From the NCBI GenBank assembly GCA_012519645.1, contig JAAYPU010000404.1:1-5919 (forward strand): a stretch of DNA of 5,919 bases, given 5' to 3'. A program made the translations under genes and the position numbers. The DNA is from Clostridiales bacterium. GTDB lineage: Bacteria > Bacillota > Clostridia > Peptostreptococcales > JAAYPU01. The first letter of the stretch is position 1. The number at the start of each line of letters is the position of its first letter. Shown in pieces: positions 1-5,891 of the stretch. The notes beneath the pieces were generated by a model. It saw only the letters and a list, made by a program, of their open reading frames with translations, made no database searches and was not told where the DNA came from.

Positions 1-2
1 AG

Positions 3-197
3 ATGGAGAAGAAGTGTAAAAATAAGAAATGTCAACGTATCCTGCCAGAAGGATATAAGCACAAATATTGTGAGAATTGTAGAAATGAACACGCTGAGAC
101 GATAAAGAAAACTCTAAAAGGAATCGGTGGAACTGCATTAGGCATTGGTTTGTTTGTGGTATCAGCAGGGAAATTTGGTGAAGGCAAAAAGTCTTGA
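3..197 (+). CDS. Small zinc-ribbon protein with one membrane helix (64 aa), function unknown
   Basis: Seen: a short, highly basic protein with four cysteines at residues 5, 10, 23 and 26 (C-x4-C and C-x2-C, 12 residues apart). This spacing suits a single zinc ribbon. A charged helix (about 27-39) and a glycine-rich hydrophobic stretch (about 40-56) follow, then a lysine-rich tail, which suggests one membrane-spanning or membrane-associated helix. Known: small zinc-ribbon plus membrane-helix proteins of this type recur in Firmicutes, often in mobile or accessory regions, and are usually left as hypothetical. Inference: it is the first visible member of a + strand operon, since its stop overlaps the TTG start of the next ORF by four bases. 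The ATG lies two bases from the window edge, so its ribosome site cannot be seen and an upstream in-frame start cannot be excluded. I do not know its function. Confidence 0.7.
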   Translation: MEKKCKNKKCQRILPEGYKHKYCENCRNEHAETIKKTLKGIGGTALGIGLFVVSAGKFGEGKKS

Positions 198-361
198 AAC
201 AGATAACCAATAAAGAATATGAAGAATTCCAAAAATATAAAGAAGATAAGCTATATGGCAGATTGCTTACATCGGATGTCTTAAGATTAATCTGTGTAGC
301 AGAGAATTATGCTACAGAAGCTATTGGAAAGTGTATGCTTAAAACTTTGGTGAAAATATAA
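194..361 (+). CDS. 55-aa hypothetical protein, TTG start, coupled to the upstream zinc-ribbon gene
   Basis: Seen: an open frame from TTG at 194 to TAA at 359-361 that begins KQITNKEYEEF after the start residue. The TTG overlaps the TGA of the upstream gene (TTGA, 194-197), an arrangement typical of translational coupling. A GGTGAAGG purine stretch at 177-184 sits about 9 bases upstream and can serve as ribosome site. The protein is mostly helical and charged, with two cysteines in its C-terminal half and no membrane segment. There is no ATG start near the N-terminus; the only ATG codon (about residue 47) would leave a ten-residue peptide, so TTG is the only sensible start. Without this ORF, positions 198-385 would be an unexplained gap. 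Inference: it is a genuine small gene cotranscribed with its neighbours. I recognise no domain, and the alternative is a chance open frame. Confidence 0.55.
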   Translation: MKQITNKEYEEFQKYKEDKLYGRLLTSDVLRLICVAENYATEAIGKCMLKTLVKI

Positions 362-382
362 AATACCCAATAATTTTAAGAC

Positions 383-390
383 GAGGTGAT
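383..390 (+). promoter_or_regulatory. Shine-Dalgarno site deciding the start at 395
   Basis: GAGGTGAT at 383-390 is complementary over all eight bases to the 3' end of 16S rRNA. Its GAGG core lies eight bases before ATG 395. The in-frame GTG at 386 and ATG at 389 lie inside this site, so they are unlikely to be the real starts. Confidence 0.7.
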
Positions 391-394
391 GGTT

Positions 395-1315
395 ATGGGA
401 AGTTTTGATTTTACTTACGAACTACCCAATAATTTTGATAAACGTACTCAACAGTTCTTACTGCAGATGCAGGCAAGCGATGTTGCGGATGCTTTTGTAA
501 AATGTAAATATGAGTATGATGATGTTGGATTGGCGTATTACGCTGGTCTTAGGGGTGATAATTGGAATAAAAATGCTATCGATATTACGTTTGAAGGTCC
601 ATCAAAAAGTATAAATTGCTTATCCGCAAAGCATTCTGTGCTTTCCAGTGCGATGGATAAAGCAGTAAAATCTAGTGAATCGGGACTTTTAATAAGAAAT
701 ATATATTTCTTTGAAGATGATGATATTGATGGTTTGCCAGATACAAATGAGGATAGATTAAATGCAGACCTTGAAAATGCTAAGGTTGTTCTTGCTGACC
801 TTATCCAAATTGGAGAGAGAGCTTGTTCGAATTACTCTCTTAATAAAGATAGTAGTGAGAATAGCATAAATGACTATTTTAGAGATATGTTGTTTGCCAA
901 AGGGTATGATGAAGTAAAGGATCAAACGAGACATGGAATATCTGAGAGTGGTAAAGACGCAGCAGAGGTTGATATTTTACTGACAAAAGATGGAAAAGAA
1001 ATTGCAATTTTTGAAGGTCTTAAACTTGATAGTGTAAACAAGTCTTATATTGCAACACATATTGATAAGGCGATTATCAACTATAATGCTATAGGAACTG
1101 CAACTTTTGTTGTCTCATATGTTAGCGTGGCTGACTATAAGTTTTTTTGGGAAAGGTTTTCTTCCTATATAGAAGAATATAACTTCCCATTGGTGGTAAA
1201 AAGAGAATATGAAGAAAAATCATACCCTAATGCTTCGACAAGAGTTGCTGATATAATTCTGTCGCGAGATGGATATGACTTTCCAGTATACTTTATTACC
1301 TTAAAAATAAGTTGA
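395..1315 (+). CDS. Uncharacterised two-part protein with a possible PD-(D/E)xK nuclease-like C-terminal domain (306 aa)
   Basis: Seen: residues 1-150 form a mixed alpha/beta region without a motif I know. Residues 152-260 read like a restriction-endonuclease-like core: a helix with an acidic residue (E155), a loop with Gly/Ser and R179/H180, then AEVDIL (D193) on one strand and AIFEGLKL (E207, K210) on the next, followed by helix and strand. D...E-x-x-K departs from the usual D...E-x-K. Residues 265-306 form a further basic, beta-rich tail. There is no signal peptide or membrane helix, so it is probably cytoplasmic. The start at 395 is preferred because the ribosome site covers 383-390; starts at 386 or 389 would add three or two residues. 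It lies 33 bases after the 55-aa ORF and 19 bases before the next ribosome-site-bearing start, so it is probably in the same operon. The nuclease reading is an inference from motif spacing; a role in defence or mobile DNA is possible but unproven. Confidence 0.8.
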   Translation: MGSFDFTYELPNNFDKRTQQFLLQMQASDVADAFVKCKYEYDDVGLAYYAGLRGDNWNKNAIDITFEGPSKSINCLSAKHSVLSSAMDKAVKSSESGLLIRNIYFFEDDDIDGLPDTNEDRLNADLENAKVVLADLIQIGERACSNYSLNKDSSENSINDYFRDMLFAKGYDEVKDQTRHGISESGKDAAEVDILLTKDGKEIAIFEGLKLDSVNKSYIATHIDKAIINYNAIGTATFVVSYVSVADYKFFWERFSSYIEEYNFPLVVKREYEEKSYPNASTRVADIILSRDGYDFPVYFITLKIS

Positions 1316-1320
1316 GTTGG

Positions 1321-1329
1321 AAGGAGGTG
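1321..1329 (+). promoter_or_regulatory. Near-perfect Shine-Dalgarno site for ATG 1335
   Basis: AAGGAGGTG at 1321-1329 has its GGAGG core seven bases before ATG 1335. This is a textbook initiation site. It shows that a real gene once began here, even though the frame behind it is now interrupted. Confidence 0.75.
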
Positions 1330-1334
1330 CCCTT

Positions 1335-1505
1335 ATGGTAGGAGTAAGAGCATACAACTACATAAAACCCTTGCAGATAACCAATTTGCTAGGGGTGGGT
1401 GCAAATGCACACCCCTATAACAGCGAAGTGGGTGCATCGTTGAATTGTATTAATTTTGTAAGGGTAACCGATCCGTGTTGCGGTTCTGGAGGTGTGTTCG
1501 TTTAA
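1335..1505 (+). pseudogene. Truncated gene start fused to an hsdM fragment (chimeric 56-codon frame)
   Basis: Seen: ATG 1335 follows an excellent ribosome site and opens with MVGVRAYNYIKPLQITNLL, which I do not recognise. At about codon 20 the frame enters a hairpin-containing stretch (1391-1416) translated as GVGANAHPYN. From about 1467 it reads as the SAM-binding region of type I HsdM (DPCCGSGG, 1470-1493), before a TAA at 1503-1505. No HsdM protein begins this way: the motif normally lies roughly 190 residues in, behind the HsdM N-terminal domain and a GEFYTP-like stretch. Inference: the 5' end of the gene that once followed the 306-aa gene was joined by deletion or insertion to the inside of hsdM. 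The ribosome site is intact, so a 56-residue chimeric peptide could still be made, but it would have no methyltransferase activity. Confidence 0.6.
1391..1416 (+). repeat. GC-rich hairpin (imperfect inverted repeat) at the fusion junction
   Basis: The left arm AGGGGT (1391-1396), two unpaired Gs, then GTG (1399-1401) can pair with CAC (1408-1410) and ACCCCT (1411-1416) across the loop CAAATG; the GTGCA/TGCAC bases extend the symmetry. No T-run follows on either strand, so it is not a rho-independent terminator. The related string GTGGGTGCAT recurs just downstream (about 1429-1438). The segment about 1391-1466 matches neither the upstream frame nor HsdM. It may be a short dispersed palindromic repeat of the kind scattered in Firmicutes genomes, but that is inference. 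Confidence 0.5.
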
Positions 1506-2357
1506 TCTGCAAGATTTGTAGAGAATCACAGTGGCAATATTAGTAATATTTCTATCTATGGTCAGAATTCAAACACTTCGACATGGAAGATAGCACAGAT
1601 GAATCTCGCTATTCGAGGGATTGAACCAGATTTAGGAACTTATGCTGCAGATACATTTTTAGAAGACCGTCATGCTACGTTAAGAGCAGATTATATTATG
1701 TCAAATCCGCCACTCAATATTTATGGTTGGGGGCAAGATAAATTAAAAGATGTTCCTCATTGGAAGTATGGTACACCGCCAGAAGGAATGGCCAACTTTA
1801 CATGGCTTCAACATATGATTTATCATCTTGCTCCAGCAGGTCGCATCGGCATGGTATTGGCGAATGCTTCACTATCATCTCAAACAGGTGGTGAAGGAGA
1901 AATCCGTAATAACATCATCAATGCTAATTTGGTTGAATGTATTATTGCAATGTATACCCAGCTTTTCTATACAACACAGATTCCTTTTTCACTTTGGTTT
2001 ATTAATAAACCAAAGAAACAATCTGGTAAGACATTGTTTATTGATGCGCGTAAAATGGGAACAAGAGTAAGTCCTAAACTGAGAGAGTTGACTGATGAAG
2101 ATATTCAAAAAATTTCGGATACGTATGAAGGATTTGTTGAGGGCACATTAGAAGATATTAAGGGATTCTGTGCGGTTACTGATATAGCGGAAATTGAAAA
2201 GCAAGATTTTATCCTAACACCTGGACGCTACGTAGGGATTGAAGAACAGGGAGATGATGGCGAACCATTTGAAGATAAGATGAATCGACTAACTTCTGAA
2301 CTATCAGAGATGTTCGCTAAGTCTCATGAGTTGGAGGAAAAAGTTAGGAAGAATCAT
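1467..2357 (+). pseudogene. hsdM: Remnant of type I restriction-modification DNA methyltransferase subunit HsdM
   Basis: HsdM, with HsdS, methylates adenine at N6 in a bipartite site. Seen in one continuous frame: DPCCGSGG (motif I, SAM binding, 1470-1493), an in-frame TAA at 1503-1505 where relatives have a glutamine codon (CAA to TAA explains it), then SARFVENHSGN, YGQNSN and MNLAIRGI. Motif IV is NPPLN at 1704-1718 instead of NPPFN (TTC to CTC). The family's C-terminal landmarks then follow: WLQHMI, GEGEIR, QLFYTTQIP, FIDARKMGT, LTPGRYVG and SHELEEKVRKN. The N-terminal third is missing, and so are the last few residues (normally ending near GYEI). After about 2357 the frame runs as unrelated sequence to TAA 2484-2486, overlapping the acetyltransferase gene. 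ATG 1599 could open a 295-residue frame, but it has no ribosome site and begins behind motif I. There is no hsdS or hsdR nearby. This is a non-functional relic. Confidence 0.85.
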
Positions 2358-2363
2358 GGGAGG
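2358..2363 (+). promoter_or_regulatory. Ribosome binding site of the acetyltransferase gene
   Basis: GGGAGG at 2358-2363 lies five bases before ATG 2369, short but workable spacing. It sits exactly where recognisable hsdM sequence ends, so it belongs to the acetyltransferase side of the junction. I see no convincing promoter between the two. Confidence 0.55.
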
Positions 2364-2368
2364 TTATT

Positions 2369-2878
2369 ATGCAAATTAGAAAAGAAGCATTACCAGACTA
2401 CGACACAGTCTATCATGTCGTCCAGCAAGCCTTCAAGCAGGCAGAACACGCAGACGGCAATGAAGCGGATTTGGTCACTGCCTTAAGAAAAGGTCCAGCT
2501 TTCATTCCCGAACTTTCGCTAGTTGCTGAGATAGAGGGGAAAATTGTCGGTCATATCCTCTTTACCAAAGGACAAATTGACGATAATACCGTGTTAGCAC
2601 TAGCACCATTAGCTGTATTGCCGACTTATCAAGGACAAGGGATTGGTGTGGCACTTGTCAACGAGGGCCATCGAATCGCACGCCAATTAGGATATGATTA
2701 TGTGATTGTTTTAGGTGGCGCTTATTATCAACGTTTTGGTTATGTCTCAGCCAGCTCGCTAGGTATTACTGCACCATTTGAAGTACCCGACGAATACTTT
2801 ATGGCGAAAAAACTCAATCCCCACGCTGAAAAGGTAAGCGGTGTGATGCACTACGCCAAAGAATTTGGGATAGAGTAG
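2369..2878 (+). CDS. GNAT-family N-acetyltransferase, YhbS-like (169 aa)
   Basis: Predicted cytoplasmic enzyme that moves an acetyl group from acetyl-CoA to an amine; the substrate cannot be told from sequence. Seen: a complete single GNAT domain. The N-terminal strand and helix are residues 1-25, the central strands are LVAEIEGKIVGHILF (51-65), and motif A is APLAVLPTYQGQGIG (79-93), whose Q-x-G-x-G loop binds the acetyl-CoA pyrophosphate. Helix ALVNEGHRIARQLG follows, then the strand and turn YVIVLGGAYYQRFGY (111-125), a signature of the YhbS/COG3153 type. Length is normal and no residue is obviously missing. The gene starts 11 bases after the end of recognisable hsdM and is overlapped by the dead tail of that frame. 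GC is clearly higher than next door: 33/60 in 2401-2460 against 15/60 in 3181-3240. It is therefore probably of separate origin, perhaps a chromosomal gene fused to the restriction relic by deletion. Confidence 0.9.
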   Translation: MQIRKEALPDYDTVYHVVQQAFKQAEHADGNEADLVTALRKGPAFIPELSLVAEIEGKIVGHILFTKGQIDDNTVLALAPLAVLPTYQGQGIGVALVNEGHRIARQLGYDYVIVLGGAYYQRFGYVSASSLGITAPFEVPDEYFMAKKLNPHAEKVSGVMHYAKEFGIE

Positions 2879-2914
2879 AATATATTGAAATTTGGTTATT
2901 TGAGAATTTATATA

Positions 2915-2923
2915 TGCTATAAT
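2915..2923 (+). promoter_or_regulatory. Extended -10 promoter for the MmeI-like gene
   Basis: TGCTATAAT at 2915-2923 is a perfect sigma-A -10 box (TATAAT, 2918-2923) with the TGn extension. There is no good -35 at 16-18 bases, which is usual for extended -10 promoters. Transcription would start near 2930, giving a leader of about 30 bases. The ribosome site GAGGGG (2946-2951) lies eight bases before ATG 2960. Short arms TTGAG (2900-2904) and CTCAA (2927-2931) flank the -10 box. Confidence 0.65.
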
Positions 2924-2959
2924 TAACTCAATAATTTTGACTTTTGAGGGGATTTCTTC

Positions 2960-5758
2960 ATGAATGCTAAAGAACAGAAAAAACAAGCAAAACTTTTTGT
3001 TGAGCGTTGGAAAAATAAAGGTAGTGAGAGAAAAGATAGTCAATCATTTTGGCTAGATTTACTTCAATCGGTTTATGGAATTGAAAACCCGTCATCATAT
3101 ATTTCGTTTGAAGATAAAGTGATGTTGGATCATACCAGTTTTATTGATGGTTATATTGATGAAACCAAAGTATTAATTGAACAAAAAAGTAAAAATAAAG
3201 GTTTGCATTCTGCTATTAAACAATCTGATGGAACTTTTTTAACACCTTTTCAACAAGCAAAACGATATGCAGCTGATTTACCTTATTCAAAACGTCCAAG
3301 ATGGATTATTACTTGTAATTTTAGAGAGTTTTATGTCTATGATATGGAACAGCCTAATTCAGAAGCTGTTGTAATACTTTTGGAAGATTTGCCAGATGAG
3401 TTTTATCGCTTAGAGTTTCTCGTTACTAAAAGTAATGAACATTTAGAACGGGAATTACAAATTTCTATGCAAGCAGGTGATATTGTCAGAGAAATTTATG
3501 AAGCTTTAATAAAGCAGTATGTGAATCCTGAATCTGAACATACTTTACATGCGATGAATCAATTAATAGTTCGGTTAGTATTTTGTTTTTATGCGGAGGA
3601 TGCTTTAATATTTGGTTCGAAAATGATGTTTCATGACTATCTTTCACGTTTCGAAGCTAGAGATTTTCGTAGAGCATTAATAGATTTATTTGAGATATTA
3701 GATACGCCAGTTGAAGAAAGAAATCCATATTTGGATGATGAATTATTAGCTTTTCCATATGTTAATGGTGGTATGTTTTCTGAAAAAAATATTGAAATTC
3801 CAAGATTTACAGATGAACTTCGTGAGTTAATTTTGGAACATGCCTCCTCAAATTTTGACTGGTCAAAAATTAGTCCAACGATTTTTGGTGCTGTATTTGA
3901 GTCAACGTTAAATCCGGATACAAGAAGAAAAGGTGGTATGCATTATACGTCGATAGAAAATATTCATAAAGTTATCGATCCTCTTTTTTTAGATGATTTG
4001 CGCAATGAATTAAATGAAATTCGAAAATTAAAGCAGTTTGCGACAATTAAACGTCGTGTAGAAGCTTTTCAAAAGAAGTTAGGAAATTTAACATTTTTGG
4101 ATCCAGCATGTGGTTCGGGAAATTTTTTGACAGAAACATATCTATCATTAAGAAGGTTAGAAAATGAAGCATTAAAATTAACTATAGGTAGAGAGTACTA
4201 TATTGATACACAAGTTGGTATGCACATCAATGTGAAGATAAATCAATTTTATGGTATCGAGATTAATGATTTTGCTGTATCGGTAGCTAAAACTGCCCTT
4301 TGGATTGCAGAAAGTCAAATGTTAGAAGAAACAAATGATATTTTGTATGCTAATGAAGAATTTTTACCATTGAAGTCATATACAAATATTGTAGAAGGAA
4401 ATGCACTGAAAATTGATTGGAATGATGTTGTACCAAAGAATAAACTAAATTATATTATTGGGAATCCACCTTTTTTGGGGTATTCCTTACAATCTAAAGA
4501 GCAGAAAGAACAGTTAAAATCAATATATGTTGATGAAAATAATAAACCATACAAAACTTCAGGAAAAAATGACTTTGTATCTGCTTGGTATTTTAAAGCT
4601 TCTCAATATATTATTAATACAAATATTAGAGTAGCTTTTGTATCGACTAATTCGATTACTCAAGGCGAGCAAGTTTCTTCAGTATGGAAACCACTGTTCG
4701 AACGCTTTCAAATTCAGATTGATTTTGCATATCAGACTTTTAAATGGGATAGTGAGGCGAGTGAAAAAGCAGCGGTGCATTGTGTGATTATTGGGTTTAG
4801 TCAAGTTGGTTCATCTGAGAAGAAACTATTTGGTTCTAACAATTCGGTTGAAAAAGTTTCTAATATCAATTTTTATTTAAAAGAGGGAAAACCAGTATTT
4901 TTAGAGAATCGTACTAAACCAATTTCTGATGTCATTGAGATGACTACGGGAAATCGCCCAGCTGATGGTGGTCATCTTATTATTGAGGCTGATGAGTATG
5001 AGAAATTTATCAATCATGAACCGAAAGCCAGACAATACATCAAATGTTTGACAGGTGCTGCCGAATTTATTAACAATAAAAATAGATACTGTCTCTGGTT
5101 AGTAGGGGTAAGTCCAGCTACACTTCGTACTATGCCTTTGGTTATGGAAAGAATTGAAGCTTGCCGTCAGTCTAGACTTTCTGGGGCAGCTGATCGTCAG
5201 AAATTAGCGGATACTCCTATGCTTTTTAGGGAACAAAAAAATCCAGAAACGTATATAATTATTCCTAGCACTTCATCAGAAAATCGGCGTTATATACCAA
5301 TAGGCTTTTTGGATAGTAATACTATCCCTACTAATTCAGTATCAATCATTGAAAATGCTTCAATATATGATTTTGGTATTCTTACTTCAAATGTGCATAT
5401 GGCTTGGATGCGTACTGTAGCTGGACGGCTTGAAATGAGATACCGTTATTCTGCAAAAATAGTTTATAACAATTTTCCTTGGCCAAATCCAACATCTGAA
5501 CAAAAAGAAAAAATTAAAGAAACTGCTCAAGCGATTTTAGATGCTCGTAGCCTTTACCCTGATAGCAGTTTAGCTGATTTGTATGATGAGTTGACAATGC
5601 CTGTAGAATTACGTCGCGCACATCAGGAGAATGATAAAGCTGTAATGAAGGCATACGGATTTACAAAAAAAGTTAATGGTAATACAACTTGGTTAACCGA
5701 AAGCGAAACTGTTGCAAAATTATTTGATATGTACAGAGAGATGACAAAAGATGAGTGA
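2960..5758 (+). CDS. MmeI-like type IIL (IIG) restriction-modification enzyme: fused endonuclease, N6-adenine methyltransferase and target recognition (932 aa)
   Basis: One polypeptide predicted to recognise a short asymmetric DNA site, methylate an adenine in one strand for self-protection, and cleave unmodified DNA at a distance. Seen: the N-terminal nuclease has FIDGYIDETKVLIEQKS, giving D63 and E74-x-K76 as the PD-(D/E)xK triad. A helical spacer occupies about 165-320. The gamma-type methyltransferase has DPACGSGNFL (motif I, 381-390), GIEIND (432-437) and GNPPFLGY (catalytic motif IV, NPPF at 502-505). The target-recognition region, about 655-840, carries family landmarks: TGNRPADGG, RYCLWL, AWMRTVAGRLEMRYRYS and NNFPWP. 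A helical C-terminus ends at 932. Length is normal for the family (MmeI is about 919 residues). No frameshift or missing catalytic residue is seen, so it should be active. It has its own promoter and terminator and no separate specificity subunit. The recognition sequence cannot be read from this window alone. AT-rich codon use differs from the acetyltransferase gene, consistent with transfer. Confidence 0.93.
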   Translation: MNAKEQKKQAKLFVERWKNKGSERKDSQSFWLDLLQSVYGIENPSSYISFEDKVMLDHTSFIDGYIDETKVLIEQKSKNKGLHSAIKQSDGTFLTPFQQAKRYAADLPYSKRPRWIITCNFREFYVYDMEQPNSEAVVILLEDLPDEFYRLEFLVTKSNEHLERELQISMQAGDIVREIYEALIKQYVNPESEHTLHAMNQLIVRLVFCFYAEDALIFGSKMMFHDYLSRFEARDFRRALIDLFEILDTPVEERNPYLDDELLAFPYVNGGMFSEKNIEIPRFTDELRELILEHASSNFDWSKISPTIFGAVFESTLNPDTRRKGGMHYTSIENIHKVIDPLFLDDLRNELNEIRKLKQFATIKRRVEAFQKKLGNLTFLDPACGSGNFLTETYLSLRRLENEALKLTIGREYYIDTQVGMHINVKINQFYGIEINDFAVSVAKTALWIAESQMLEETNDILYANEEFLPLKSYTNIVEGNALKIDWNDVVPKNKLNYIIGNPPFLGYSLQSKEQKEQLKSIYVDENNKPYKTSGKNDFVSAWYFKASQYIINTNIRVAFVSTNSITQGEQVSSVWKPLFERFQIQIDFAYQTFKWDSEASEKAAVHCVIIGFSQVGSSEKKLFGSNNSVEKVSNINFYLKEGKPVFLENRTKPISDVIEMTTGNRPADGGHLIIEADEYEKFINHEPKARQYIKCLTGAAEFINNKNRYCLWLVGVSPATLRTMPLVMERIEACRQSRLSGAADRQKLADTPMLFREQKNPETYIIIPSTSSENRRYIPIGFLDSNTIPTNSVSIIENASIYDFGILTSNVHMAWMRTVAGRLEMRYRYSAKIVYNNFPWPNPTSEQKEKIKETAQAILDARSLYPDSSLADLYDELTMPVELRRAHQENDKAVMKAYGFTKKVNGNTTWLTESETVAKLFDMYREMTKDE

Positions 5759-5768
5759 CTTATTTTTT

Positions 5769-5799
5769 AGAGAATAGCCCCAGCGCTGTTCTCTTTTTT
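5769..5799 (+). terminator. Rho-independent terminator after the MmeI-like gene
   Basis: AGAGAATAGC (5769-5778) pairs with GCTGTTCTCT (5785-5794) over ten base pairs with one T-G wobble and a six-base loop CCCAGC. A run of six Ts follows (5794-5799). It starts 11 bases after the TGA. The bottom strand has A-runs where Ts would be needed, so it acts on + strand transcription only and insulates the next gene. Confidence 0.9.
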
Positions 5800-5816
5800 G
5801 CAATTAAACTTTAAAT

Positions 5817-5845
5817 TTGAATTTTTCCCGTGAATTCGGTATTAT
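5817..5845 (+). promoter_or_regulatory. Sigma-A promoter for hslO
   Basis: TTGAAT at 5817-5822 (four of six to TTGACA) and TATTAT at 5840-5845 (five of six to TATAAT) are separated by exactly 17 bases. The promoter begins 17 bases after the terminator T-run and leaves a leader of roughly 40 bases. I see no CtsR- or HrcA-type operator in it. Confidence 0.65.
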
Positions 5846-5891
5846 CTTTAGGTATCGAGGAAAAAGTGAAAAGAGCCAAAGGAGGAGAAAG

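Noticed and set aside
32..232. A 66-codon minus strand frame
   Set aside because: Antisense shadow of the zinc-ribbon gene and the start of the 55-aa gene; both + strand genes have better starts and spacing.
364..436. The 14-base direct repeat as attachment sites or target-site duplication of a mobile element
   Set aside because: The copies are only 59 bases apart with nothing but a gene start between them, and no integrase or transposase is present in the window.
1391..1416. The hairpin as a transcription terminator
   Set aside because: No T-run follows on either strand.
1828..2070. An 80-codon + strand frame inside hsdM
   Set aside because: Out-of-frame shadow of clear HsdM sequence, with no domain.
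1599..2486. A 295-codon frame from ATG 1599 as a functional methyltransferase
   Set aside because: The ATG has no ribosome site, the frame begins behind SAM-binding motif I, motif IV is NPPL, and its last 40-odd codons are unrelated sequence overlapping the acetyltransferase gene. It is the lower part of the hsdM relic.
2759..3043. A 94-codon minus strand frame
   Set aside because: It runs antisense across the acetyltransferase 3' end, the MmeI-like promoter and its start codon. The composition is low-complexity Phe/Ile/Leu from AT-rich DNA.
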